This document shows, in pieces, positions 1 through 8,406 of a stretch of DNA of 64,000 nucleotides (position 1 is its first letter; each line of letters starts with the position of its first letter). The position numbers were made by a program, and so were the translations under genes. The notes beneath the pieces were generated by a model. It was not told the DNA's origin and ran no database searches. It saw nothing but the letters and a program-made list of their open reading frames with translations. Source of the stretch: Hymenobacter psoromatis (GTDB lineage: Bacteria; Bacteroidota; Bacteroidia; Cytophagales; Hymenobacteraceae); the NCBI GenBank assembly GCA_001596155.1, contig CP014771.1:124001-188000 (forward strand). Reading direction: 5' to 3'.

Positions 1-1904
1 ACAAGGCCCACGAGGTGGGCATGGAGCGCTTCAACAAGCTCGCCAAGCTGGGCATTATCAAGAAAACCGGCCGCGACATGGGCAAGTCGATTTTCTTTGC
101 CAAAGCCATCATTATCACCGCGTTGCTGCCGATTTTTTCCTTCGAGAAAGTAGAAGGCAAGGTGTTCTCGCCGCTGGCCTGGACGCTGGGTTTCGCCCTG
201 CTCGGCGCGCTGATTTTTACGCTGACGCTGGTGCCGGTGCTGGCCTCGATTTTGCTGCGCAAAAACGTGCGGGAAAAGGAAAATTTCTTACTGCGCGCTA
301 TTAATAAGGGCGCGCGCAAAGTGTTCGTGTTCACCTACGCCCGCAAAACGGCCAGTCTCATCGCGGCCGCCGCCATCGTGGTGGCGGGCATCGGGATGTA
401 TCAGTTTCTGGGCACCGAATTTCTGCCCGAGCTGAACGAGGGTAGCATTTACGTGCGGGCGCAGCTGCCGCTAAGCATCTCGCTCGACGCGTCGAACAAG
501 CTCTGTAATGAGATGCGGCGCGTGTTCATCAGTTTCCCGGAGGTGAGCGACGTGGTGAGCCAGACCGGCCGCCCCAACGACGGCACCGACCCCACGGGCT
601 TCTACAACAACGAGTTTCTGGTGCAAATCAAGCACACCGACGAGGTGCAGAACAACATGAAGCACAAGGCTTACCGCGAAGCGCTCATCGAGCGCATGAA
701 GGATAAGCTGGACCGCTTTCCGGGGGTAGATTTCAACTTCTCGCAGCCCATTACCGACAACGTGGAGGAAGCCGCCTCGGGCGTGAAAGGCAGCATCGCC
801 GTCAAAATCTACGGCACCGACCTCAAGCTGATGGAAGGCAAGGCCCGCCAGGTGTTCGAAGTGCTGCAAAAAGTAGCTGGCATCGACGACCTGGGCCTGC
901 TACGCAACATCGGCCAGCCCGAGCTGCATGCCGACCTCGACGAGCGCCGCATGGCCAGCTACGGCGTGAGCAAGAGCGACGCCAACGCCGTGCTCGAAAT
1001 GGCGGTGGGCGGTAAGCAGGCCAGCCAGATGTATGAGGGCGAGCGCAAGTTTCCCATCCGGGTGCGCTACGAGACGCAGTTCCGCGAGAGCCCGACCGAG
1101 ATTGCCGCCCTCATGGTGCCCACCCAGAGCGGCAAAACCGTGCCCCTGAACGAGATAGCCGACATCAAGCAGGTGACCGGCCCCAGCCTGATTTACCGCG
1201 ACGACAACACCCGTTTCTCGGCCGTCAAGTTTTCGGTGCGGGGTAGGGACCTGGGCTCGGCCATCGCCGAGGCGCAGGAAAAAGTGAACAAAGTGGTGGT
1301 GCTGCCCAAAGGCTATTCCATGAAGTGGACCGGCGACTTTGAGAACCAGCGCCGCGCCTCGCAGCGCCTGGCGCAGGTGGTGCCCATCTCGCTGGCGCTC
1401 ATTTTCTTCATCCTGTTCATCCTGTTTGGCAACCTGAAAGATGCCGGTCTGGTGCTGCTCAACGTGCCGTTTGCCCTCATTGGCGGCATCGCGATGCTGC
1501 TCATTACGCACACCAACTTCTCGATTTCGGCCGGTATCGGCTTCATCGCCTTGTTTGGTATCTGTATTCAAAACGGCGTGATTCTCATCAGCGTCTTCAA
1601 GCAGAACATGCTGGCCAAGATGAGCCTCGACCGCAGCCTGGCCGAGGGGGTAGCCTCCAGGGTGCGCCCGGTGGTGATGACTGCCCTCATGGCCATCATT
1701 GGCCTCATGCCGGCCGCCCTCAGCACCGGCATCGGCTCCGAAACCAGCAAGCCCCTGGCCATCGTCGTCATCGGCGGCCTGCTCACCGGCACGTTGCTGA
1801 CGCTGTTCATCTTCCCCTTGATTTTCGAGCGCACCTACCGCGCCCAGCACACGCACTACACCGACGACCGGGCCACGCCGCCAGCGGCCGTGCTGGTGCA
1901 TTAG
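1..1904 (+). CDS. CusA/CzcA-family heavy-metal RND efflux pump, C-terminal part
   Basis: This is the inner-membrane pump subunit of a tripartite heavy-metal (Cu/Ag or Co/Zn/Cd) efflux system. The reading frame is open from the first bases, so the gene starts upstream and about 630 C-terminal residues of roughly 1,040 are present. Visible features are the TM segments around IIITALLPIF and FTLTLVPVL, the periplasmic-domain entry LPELNEGSIYVRAQLPLS, the second porter region and the final helical bundle (ISLALIFFILFILFG, then SAGIGFIALFGICIQNGVILIS). The last residues have lost similarity to the family. Its stop codon lies inside the left arm of a large inverted repeat shared with the convergent hydrolase gene. 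The metal is not assignable because the N-terminal half and partner genes are outside the window. Confidence 0.9.
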   Translation, partial: KAHEVGMERFNKLAKLGIIKKTGRDMGKSIFFAKAIIITALLPIFSFEKVEGKVFSPLAWTLGFALLGALIFTLTLVPVLASILLRKNVREKENFLLRAINKGARKVFVFTYARKTASLIAAAAIVVAGIGMYQFLGTEFLPELNEGSIYVRAQLPLSISLDASNKLCNEMRRVFISFPEVSDVVSQTGRPNDGTDPTGFYNNEFLVQIKHTDEVQNNMKHKAYREALIERMKDKLDRFPGVDFNFSQPITDNVEEAASGVKGSIAVKIYGTDLKLMEGKARQVFEVLQKVAGIDDLGLLRNIGQPELHADLDERRMASYGVSKSDANAVLEMAVGGKQASQMYEGERKFPIRVRYETQFRESPTEIAALMVPTQSGKTVPLNEIADIKQVTGPSLIYRDDNTRFSAVKFSVRGRDLGSAIAEAQEKVNKVVVLPKGYSMKWTGDFENQRRASQRLAQVVPISLALIFFILFILFGNLKDAGLVLLNVPFALIGGIAMLLITHTNFSISAGIGFIALFGICIQNGVILISVFKQNMLAKMSLDRSLAEGVASRVRPVVMTALMAIIGLMPAALSTGIGSETSKPLAIVVIGGLLTGTLLTLFIFPLIFERTYRAQHTHYTDDRATPPAAVLVH

Positions 1905-2023
1905 CGAAGTAGCGCGAACTTTCCAGTCCGTGCGCGAGCAAAGCGAGCAGGTGGCAGCGCGCGGCGCGAACGACAATGCTCGCTTTGCTCGCGCACGAAC
2001 TGGAAAGTTCGCGCTACTTCGCT
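1903..2023. repeat. Large inverted repeat between convergent genes
   Basis: The left arm AGCGAAGTAGCGCGAACTTT and further bases is the reverse complement of the arm ending at 2023, with a core of GCGAGCAAAGCGAGCA. It overlaps the stop codons of the pump gene and of the hydrolase gene, so it could act as a bidirectional terminator. It shares AGTAGCGCGAACTT with the 146-bp MITE described at 33155 and 46654. Confidence 0.85.
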
Positions 2024-2946
2024 AGAAACCGCTTCACTACCCCCTGCCACTGGCGCGGGTGCTTGGGCCAGTACGGTTCGTGGCCCGAGCCCGCGAAATC
2101 GACCCGCTGCTTAGGTCCGGCCAGGTGCGCAAAAATGGTATCCGTTTCGGCGCGCGTCACGCGTGGGTCGGTGGTGCCCCAGAGCAGCAGGGTGGGGGTA
2201 GGCACGCGCCGGGCATACTCGCCCGCGTTCAGGCCGAAGGCCCAGTAGCCATTCTCCACGCTGCCCCACAATACCAGCAGGTTAGCCAGCGGGAAGGGGG
2301 GTAGGCGCATGGCTACGAAGCGGTTGCGGGCCGTTTGAAGCATACTGCCGTAGGGGCATTCGAGGATATTGGCGGCGGGACGCAGGCCCAGCTCGGCTTC
2401 GGCCCGCAGAATGGCCACCGCGCCCATGCTCACGCCGTAGAGCACCACCAGCGCGCCCGGCTGCCGGGCCTGCGCCCAGTGAAAGGCCGCCGCCACATCG
2501 TCAGCCTCGCGGTAGCCGATGGTAGTTTGGTAGCCTTCCGAAGCCCCGTTGCCGCTGAAATCGAGCAGCAGCACCGCGTAGCCGAGCTGCCGAAAATATC
2601 CCGCCTCGGGCCGCAGCCGCGACTTATCGCTGGTGTAGCCGTGGCAGAGAATAACGATGCCGCGCGCATTCGGCAACGGCCCATACCAGGCAGCCAGCTG
2701 GCCGTTAGGGCTGTGCAGCTTCACATTCTCATAGGAGAATATTGGCGGCCCCAGGTTCACCGGCTTCGGGTTTTTTAAGCCCGTGAGCATCACCTTGATT
2801 TTTTCGCTGGTCGGCAGCTTTTCGGGGTTGCGGGTGCGCGGGCCGGCGTCAGTGGTAAAGTGCGTGAAGCGCCAGGCGTGGAGCGCCACCACCCCGTTGA
2901 GCACGACGACGACCAGGGCCAGCGTCCACAGCAGCCGGCGCAGCAT
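2014..2946 (-). CDS. alpha/beta hydrolase, membrane-anchored
   Basis: A predicted serine hydrolase of 310 residues. An N-terminal hydrophobic anchor (LLWTLALVVVVLNGVVAL) is followed by an alpha/beta-hydrolase fold: oxyanion strand IVILCHGYTSDKS, nucleophile elbow LYGVSMGAVA (G-x-S-x-G), acid region LLLWGTTDPRV and catalytic His in GSGHEPYW. The open frame extends further upstream, but that extension is Pro/Arg-rich antisense of the pseudouridine synthase. The ATG at 2946 is chosen because it overlaps that gene's TGA by one base (TGATG), the usual mark of translational coupling. The last three codons and the stop are contributed by the inverted repeat. The substrate is unknown. Confidence 0.85.
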   Translation of the reverse strand: MLRRLLWTLALVVVVLNGVVALHAWRFTHFTTDAGPRTRNPEKLPTSEKIKVMLTGLKNPKPVNLGPPIFSYENVKLHSPNGQLAAWYGPLPNARGIVILCHGYTSDKSRLRPEAGYFRQLGYAVLLLDFSGNGASEGYQTTIGYREADDVAAAFHWAQARQPGALVVLYGVSMGAVAILRAEAELGLRPAANILECPYGSMLQTARNRFVAMRLPPFPLANLLVLWGSVENGYWAFGLNAGEYARRVPTPTLLLWGTTDPRVTRAETDTIFAHLAGPKQRVDFAGSGHEPYWPKHPRQWQGVVKRFLAK

Positions 2947-3605
2947 CAGGGGCGCGGCCGGCGCGGGCCGGGCCGGTAAGTGGGGGGTAGGGCGGCGGGC
3001 CGCGCCGGCCGCGGGTGGCGCACGTCGGCCCCGGCCAGGCCGCGCAGGTCGGCCACTTCTTCGGCGGTGAGGTCGCGCCACTCGCCGGGTTGTAAGCCGC
3101 TGAGCGTGAGGCCACCCAAACTCTGGCGCACCAGCCGCAGGCAGGGCAGGCCCACGGCGGCGCACATCTTGCGCACCTGCCGGTTCATGCCCTGCGAAAT
3201 GCTGATTTCGACCCAGCTCGTCGGAATGCTGGCCCGGTACCGGATGGGCGGGTTGCGCGGCCACAGCGCCGCCGTGGCATCGGGGGGTGGGGCGGCCGCC
3301 TCGGCGGGCAGCGTAAAGCCTTCCTTGATTTGCACGCCCTCGCGCAATTGGACTAAAGCCGCTTCGGTGGGGTAGCCCTCCACCTGCGCCCAGTAGGTTT
3401 TGCTAACCTTGTAGCGCGGGTCGCTGAGGCGGTGCTGGAGCTGCTTGTCGTCGGTGAGCAGCAGCAGTCCTTCGCTGTCGAAGTCGAGCCTGCCCACCGG
3501 GTACACGTTCGGCACTGCCACGAAATCCTTGAGCGTGGCGCGGCCGTGCTCATCCGTGAATTGGGTGAGGACTTCGTAAGGCTTATTGAGAAGGAGGTAG
3601 CGCAT
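2946..3605 (-). CDS. rluE: rRNA pseudouridine synthase, RluE type
   Basis: A pseudouridine synthase of the RsuA/RluB/RluE/RluF group, which modifies a uridine in 23S rRNA. The N-terminus LLNKPYEVLTQFTD closely resembles RluE proteins, and there is no S4 domain. The catalytic motif is GRLDFDSEGLLLLTDD near residue 38; the family signature NRQVRKMCAAVGLPCLRLVR follows near residue 140. The last 25 residues are Pro/Arg-rich and unlikely to be conserved. It is first in a two-gene unit with the hydrolase. A family-level call is secure; the exact target (E. coli RluE acts at U2457) is inferred. Confidence 0.85.
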   Translation of the reverse strand: MRYLLLNKPYEVLTQFTDEHGRATLKDFVAVPNVYPVGRLDFDSEGLLLLTDDKQLQHRLSDPRYKVSKTYWAQVEGYPTEAALVQLREGVQIKEGFTLPAEAAAPPPDATAALWPRNPPIRYRASIPTSWVEISISQGMNRQVRKMCAAVGLPCLRLVRQSLGGLTLSGLQPGEWRDLTAEEVADLRGLAGADVRHPRPARPAALPPTYRPGPRRPRP

Positions 3606-3641
3606 GTTTCAGTTATCAATTGGGCTGGTGCGAAGTCGTTT

Positions 3642-3738
3642 GTCATGCTGAGCTTGTCGAAGCAGCTCTACCGCTTCATCCGGTTCGTTGCACGGCGCGG
3701 ATGAAGCGGTAGAGCTGCTTCGACAAGCTCAGCATGAC
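3642..3738. repeat. Family-1 inverted repeat (copy 1 of 9)
   Basis: GTCATGCTGAGCTTGTCGAA at the left end pairs with TTCGACAAGCTCAGCATGAC at the right, with a perfect arm of about 40 bases. Weak outer arms TTTCAGTTA / TAACTGAAA lie at about 3606-3614 and 3767-3775. It fills the space between the VWA gene and the pseudouridine synthase gene, both on the minus strand. Confidence 0.9.
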
Positions 3739-3775
3739 CGTTCTTTTTATATCCGAAAAGTCCTGCTAACTGAAA

Positions 3776-5854
3776 TCAAATCCCGCCCTGGTACTTGCGC
3801 GTGGCCCATTCAGCCGCCAGCAGCGCCACCAAGGCGAAAAACAGCCACTTCAGATTTATCAAATCCTTCAAATCTTCCTCGCTGCTCAGCGTCGGCTTGA
3901 AATTCGCCTTTTCAATATCCTGCGCCAGCTTGTCCAGTTGCGCGGGGTAGTAGAGATGGCCGCCGCTGCGGCGGCTGAGCTGGGCCAGCAGGTGGTGGTC
4001 GGCCTTCGATTCCTGGGCCTCCAGCGGCTGGTTTTGCACCAATAATTCGCCGCTGGCCTGCTGGGCCTGGCCGCTGAGCGTGGCCCGCGCCTGGTAGCGG
4101 TAGAGGCCCGCCGGCAGCGGCCCCAGGTGCAGCGGCGAGCCATCGGCGGTGTTGGCAAACGTGACGGTGCGCGCCCGGCGGGCCGAGTCGGTAAGCGTGA
4201 GCGTGATTTTCTGGTCGTAGATGCGCTCAAACACCGCATTGTAGGTTTCGGCACCCAGCGTCACATCATCCTGCGTGCCAAAGACATCCTGGGTCGGGTA
4301 CACGTCGAGGTGCTTTTTATTGGCATTCTGGGTCAGCAGCTGGAGCGTGCAGCTGATGAGCCGGTCGTAGGCCTCGGGGTGGTCGTCGTGGGCCACGGCT
4401 TCCTGCAAGCGCCACTGCCAGGTGTTTTCGGCCAGCAAGGTGGCGGCTCGGGGGGTAGCGCTGGCGCTGCCAAACACCAGCAACGGCTTCTGGGTGGGCA
4501 GGCGACCCACCTGCTGCCACAGCGCGGCCTCGGCCCCCGCGCCCAGCCGCAGGTCGCCAAACGGCACCGGCACGGGCGGGTACTGCGCGAAGCGGCGGCG
4601 GCTTTCCTCATCGAGCGGCAGGCGCGCGAAGCCGGGGTTGGGCAGCGGCGTCACCTCGTCGGTCTGCGCCCCGCGCGGCTGCACGCTCAGGCCGGCATTG
4701 AGCTGGTTATAAGCGATGTAGTCGGACTGCGAACCCAGCACGTACAGCACCGGGACCTTGGCGGCGCGCACCCGCGCCAGCAACTCCTGGCCCAGGCCGC
4801 CGCGCGCCGGCAGCTGGTGCAGCACCGCCACGTCGAAGCTCACGGAAGGGGGTAGGGGCTGGCCCACGCCCGCCACGGCCAGCGTCAAATCAAAGTTATT
4901 ATTGGCCAGAATGGCGGCTCGCAGCGCCTTAAGGTCGGGGTGCGGCGCGGCCCCGGCCAGCAGCACGCGCAGCTTGCCCTTTACCACTTCAATAAAGGCC
5001 GTGCGGGCATTATTGAGGGCCGTGAACTCGCCGGCCTGGGGCAGCACGCGCACCTCGTAGCGCCGCTTGCCGGGCGCGGGCGCGGTGAGCTGAAACGTGA
5101 GGCGCACCCGGCGCTGGCCGGGGGGGAGGGCCAACCGGCGCGACTCCAGCACGCGGCCTCCCTCGCGCACCTCCACCGTGGCCACGCCGCCCGCGTAGCC
5201 CTCGTAGCCAATTTCGGCTTCCAGGGGGAATTTATTGCCGCTGAATGCCACCCGGTTATACACTAAGTCGGTGAGGCGCAGGTCTTTTTTGGCAATGGTG
5301 TCGCCGAGCGCTACGCTGAAAATCGGGAAACTGAATTCCGAAAACTGCGGCTCCTGGCCCTGGTTCACGAGGCCGTCGCTCACGAGCACCACGCCGGCCA
5401 GGTTGTAGTCGGCGTTGGCCTCGCGGCTGTCGGCCAGCAGCTGATTGAGGTCGGTGCGGCTGGCCGTGAAGCGCAGCGAATCGGGGTTGGCCTCGGGCCG
5501 GGTGAGCGTGCGGGTTTCGACCCGAAAGCCCTTTTCGCGCAGCGTGGCCGCCAGTCGGGGCAGACCAGCGGTGAGCTGGCTCAGCGCCGCCGCCGGCGTA
5601 AACAAGCTAACGGACTGCGAATTATCCACGGCCAAAACTACCGTCGGGGCCTCGGTGCGGGTCGTCGTCGTTTTAATAAACGGCGAGAGCAGCAGAAAGC
5701 ACAGAAAGCTCACCACCCCGAAGCGCAGCCCCGCCAGCGCATAGTTGACGGCCCGGCTCCACGGCGCCCGCGCCGAGTAGAGCAGCGCCGAGTAGCCCGC
5801 GCCCACGGCCAGGCACAGCAAAATAAACCAGGGAGAGTAAGCAGTAGACAGCAA
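3776..5854 (-). CDS. Membrane protein with von Willebrand factor A-like domain
   Basis: A 692-residue protein with two N-terminal transmembrane helices (FILLCLAVGAGYSALLY and LRFGVVSFLCFLLLSPF), a VWA-like domain beginning VVLAVDNSQSVSLF, in which DNSQS resembles a degenerate MIDAS DxSxS, and VVLVSDGLVNQG further on. A long beta-rich extracytoplasmic region follows, then a last helix LKWLFFALVALLAAEWA. This architecture (TM-TM-VWA-long domain-TM) is common in Bacteroidota and resembles BatA-like or glutamine-amidotransferase-like membrane proteins. The function is not established. It is monocistronic between two inverted repeats. Confidence 0.75.
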   Translation of the reverse strand: MLSTAYSPWFILLCLAVGAGYSALLYSARAPWSRAVNYALAGLRFGVVSFLCFLLLSPFIKTTTTRTEAPTVVLAVDNSQSVSLFTPAAALSQLTAGLPRLAATLREKGFRVETRTLTRPEANPDSLRFTASRTDLNQLLADSREANADYNLAGVVLVSDGLVNQGQEPQFSEFSFPIFSVALGDTIAKKDLRLTDLVYNRVAFSGNKFPLEAEIGYEGYAGGVATVEVREGGRVLESRRLALPPGQRRVRLTFQLTAPAPGKRRYEVRVLPQAGEFTALNNARTAFIEVVKGKLRVLLAGAAPHPDLKALRAAILANNNFDLTLAVAGVGQPLPPSVSFDVAVLHQLPARGGLGQELLARVRAAKVPVLYVLGSQSDYIAYNQLNAGLSVQPRGAQTDEVTPLPNPGFARLPLDEESRRRFAQYPPVPVPFGDLRLGAGAEAALWQQVGRLPTQKPLLVFGSASATPRAATLLAENTWQWRLQEAVAHDDHPEAYDRLISCTLQLLTQNANKKHLDVYPTQDVFGTQDDVTLGAETYNAVFERIYDQKITLTLTDSARRARTVTFANTADGSPLHLGPLPAGLYRYQARATLSGQAQQASGELLVQNQPLEAQESKADHHLLAQLSRRSGGHLYYPAQLDKLAQDIEKANFKPTLSSEEDLKDLINLKWLFFALVALLAAEWATRKYQGGI

Positions 5855-6016
5855 GAGCAGAAACGCGCCTATGGACCAGCGCGGCGCAAGAAACGAAAAA
5901 AGCCCGCCAAACCGGCACGCGCCCGCAAAGATGCGCCCCCGCCGCGGTAGCTGCGTGCCTAACGGCCGGGCCGCCGCAGTACGTTCCGAAAGAGAGACGC
6001 GCGAATGATTCGCAAA

Positions 6017-6104
6017 GTAGGGTGCGGGGCTTACCCCCGCCCGGCGTTGAACGATTCACGCATATCTCGTTCAACGCCGGGCGGGGGCAAGCCCCGCACC
6101 CTAC
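6017..6104. repeat. GC-rich inverted repeat
   Basis: GTAGGGTGCGGGGCTTACCC... pairs with its complement ending at 6104 (one T/C difference), with a 12-base AT-rich loop at about 6055-6066. The right arm overlaps the last codons of the response-regulator C-terminal frame, whose stop is at 6101. It may serve as that operon's terminator. Confidence 0.85.
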
Positions 6105-6782
6105 GTAATCAGCTTGAACCCCACGCCGCGAATATTCAGAATTTCCAAACTTGGGTCCCGCGCTAGGCGCTTGCGCAGGCGCGACACGTACACGTCCATC
6201 GAGCGGGCAGCGAAAAAATCGTCATTGCCCCAAAGCTGGCGCAGGCAGGCGCGGCGGTCGAGCACGCCATTGCGGTGCTGGACCAGGAGGAGGAGCAGGT
6301 CGTTTTCGCGGGCCGACAGCTGGGCCACGCACTGCCCGGCCAGCCACAGCTCCTGCCGCAGCGGCCGAAACTCGAACTGGCCCAGCCCGATGACTTCGGC
6401 CGGGGGGGGTAGGGGCAGGGGCCTGGCGGCGCAGCAATTCGCGCACGCGCAGCAGCAACTCATCCAGGCGAAAGGGCTTTTTGAGGTAGTCGTTGCCGCC
6501 GGCCTCGAAGCCCCGCACCACGTCGGCGGGCGCGCCGCGCGCCGTCAGAAACAACACCGGCAGCGCGGGCAGCGTGCGGCGCAGCTCGCGCACCACCGCG
6601 AAGCCGTCGAGGCCGGGTAGCATCACATCCACCAGGAGTAAATCGGGCGGGCTTTGCTGCGCGCTGCGGAGCCCTTCGCGGCCTTCGGCGCAGGTCGTCG
6701 CGGCGTAGCCGGTGCGCGTGAGGGCCTCGGTGAGCAGGCGGGCCAGGGCCGGCTCATCTTCCAGAATCAGAATATGGAGCAT
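6101..6782 (-). pseudogene. OmpR-family response regulator, frameshifted at a C8 tract
   Basis: The receiver domain reads from the ATG at 6782 (LVDVMLPGLDG holds the phospho-acceptor Asp; LKKPF the conserved Lys) and its frame then runs to 6222 as nonsense. The winged-helix DNA-binding domain lies in a different frame, from about 6400 to the stop at 6101: IGLGQFEFRPLRQELWL, LSARENDLLLLL, DVYVSRLRKRLARD and IRGVGFKLIT. The frames meet at a run of eight G (6402-6409 on the + strand; C8 in the coding strand). One base fewer restores a normal 226-residue regulator. It may be a base-calling error, a recent lesion or a slippage-controlled switch. Its ATG overlaps the kinase stop by one base. Confidence 0.85.
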
Positions 6783-8269
6783 CAGCTAAGTGGCCAGGGG
6801 TAGGGGAACGTGGCCCCGCGCCCCGGCTGGCTGCGCAGCGTGAGCGTGCCGCCGTGCGCCTGGGCCACTTGCCGGGCGTAGTGCAGGCCCAGGCCGTAGC
6901 CCTTCACGGCGTGCAAATCGCCGGTCGGCACCCGAAAAAACTGCTCGAATACCCGCGCCTGGTACTCGGCCGCGATGCCGGGGCCGTCGTCGGACAGGTG
7001 CAGCGCCACGGCGGTGGGTAGCAATTCGCCGCGCAAATCCACCCGCTGCCCGCCGTATTTGAGGGCGTTATCGAGCAGCGTGGCCAGGGTGTTGGTGAGG
7101 TGCGCGGCGTCGCCGAGCACGGTAGCGGGCAGCAATTGTTGCCAGCATAATTGCCGCCCGGCCTGGGCAAATTGCGGCTGCTGCCGGGCTGCCAGCTCGG
7201 CCACCAGCTCGGCCCAGGCCACCGGCTGGCGGCGCAGGGGTAGGGCGGCCTGCTCCAGGGCCACGCTCTGCAAAATGCGGTCGATGAGCCCGCCCAGCCG
7301 CGTCGCCTGCTCGCCGATGAGCGCCGCGTATTCGGCGCTCGTGGCCGCATCGAGCGCGAAATGCCGCAGCGAGTCGGCCGCCAGCTGAATCGTGGCCACG
7401 GGCGTTTTCAGCTCGTGGGTCATGTTTTGGGTGAAATCAGCCTTGAGCGCGGCCAGCTTTTTCTGGCGCTGCATGGTGCCCACGGCGTAGGCCGTGCAGC
7501 CCAGCACCAGCGCCAGCAGCGCCCCCGAAGCCAGCAGCACGCCTTGCAGTTGGCCCCGCACCACGCCGGGCGCGGCCGGCAGCCACACTTGGGCCACTTG
7601 CGCCACTCGGTTGTTGGGCGGGCCAAAGCGCACCGGCACCAGCGCCAGCGGGTAGCTGGCCGGGGCCGGGCGCAGCGAATCGGGGTCGGCCACGGCCCGT
7701 AGGCGCAGGCGGAAGGGCAGGGCGGGCAAGCCGCGCCGCCGCAGCTCGGCCGCCAGCACTTGGCGAAATTCGGCGGGGGTAGTGCGGCTGCGCTGAATAG
7801 CGGTGCTGAGCTGCCGGCCCAGCCATTGGGTGTGAAAATAAACGTAGCCCCGCGCCAGCTCACCGCGCACGGTGCTGCCCACGAAACGCCTGATAAAGTA
7901 GGTCCGAGCAGCCGGGGTAAGATGCGCCAGCCGGGGTTTGAAGTCCTCAAAACTCAGCGCTGTCTGGTCATCCCTGCGGGCTGGCACGCCGGCTATGAGA
8001 AATTCCGTAGTGCCGTAGCGACGGCTCACGCGGCAGCTCAGGCGCACGTGAGTCGTGTCTTGCAGCCACCGCGCGTACTGGGTTAGCAAGCGCTCGTTTT
8101 GGGCCGCCACCGCCTGCTGGGTGGCGGCCACCAGCGCCGCCTGGCTGTCTTGCCGCAGCCGCCAGCTTGCCTGCCGATAGGTCTGATACGTCCAGTAGCC
8201 CTGGAAAGCCAGCACGCCCAGCGCTGCCAGCAGCAGTAGTCCCGTGGCCAGCCAGATGCGCCTTTTCAT
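6782..8269 (-). CDS. Sensor histidine kinase
   Basis: A 495-residue membrane kinase forming a two-component system with the downstream regulator (TGATG overlap at 6782). TM1 is WLATGLLLLAALGVLAFQGYW, followed by a periplasmic sensor region of about 220 residues without a recognisable domain, and TM2 GVLLASGALLALVLGCTAY. The HisKA box is FTQNMTHELKTPVATI; ATPase motifs are LLDNALKYGG (N box), LSDDGPGIA (G1) and GYGLGLHYARQ (G2). The ATG at 8269 is preferred because the 19-residue upstream extension has no signal character and overlaps the likely operator. The signal is unknown. Confidence 0.9.
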   Translation of the reverse strand: MKRRIWLATGLLLLAALGVLAFQGYWTYQTYRQASWRLRQDSQAALVAATQQAVAAQNERLLTQYARWLQDTTHVRLSCRVSRRYGTTEFLIAGVPARRDDQTALSFEDFKPRLAHLTPAARTYFIRRFVGSTVRGELARGYVYFHTQWLGRQLSTAIQRSRTTPAEFRQVLAAELRRRGLPALPFRLRLRAVADPDSLRPAPASYPLALVPVRFGPPNNRVAQVAQVWLPAAPGVVRGQLQGVLLASGALLALVLGCTAYAVGTMQRQKKLAALKADFTQNMTHELKTPVATIQLAADSLRHFALDAATSAEYAALIGEQATRLGGLIDRILQSVALEQAALPLRRQPVAWAELVAELAARQQPQFAQAGRQLCWQQLLPATVLGDAAHLTNTLATLLDNALKYGGQRVDLRGELLPTAVALHLSDDGPGIAAEYQARVFEQFFRVPTGDLHAVKGYGLGLHYARQVAQAHGGTLTLRSQPGRGATFPYPWPLS

Positions 8270-8303
8270 GCCGCCAAGGTAGGGGTAGGGCGGCGGGCTC
8301 TGG

Positions 8304-8346
8304 TCAATTTTAACACTCGTTAACACTGCTTAACGGGCGTTAACGC
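8304..8346. promoter_or_regulatory. Putative operator: four TTAAC repeats at exact 10-bp spacing
   Basis: TAAC occurs at 8311, 8321, 8331 and 8341, each preceded by T, giving tandem TTAAC half-sites one helical turn apart between the divergent kinase and secreted-protein genes. Tandem direct repeats of 10-11 bp are the usual binding mode of OmpR-family regulators. On the minus strand TAAAATTG (8311-8304) resembles a Bacteroidota -7 element for the kinase promoter. Role is inferred. Confidence 0.6.
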
Positions 8347-8406
8347 ATTCGGGGAAATGGCACGGCGTGCTTTGTATTCGTCATTCACCCTACCCCTTTC
8401 TGCTCC

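Noticed and set aside
900..1976. Long minus-strand frame of 358 codons opposite the RND pump gene
   Set aside because: His/Gln/Gly-rich composition typical of antisense frames in GC-rich genes, no domain, and the pump frame is clearly the coding one.
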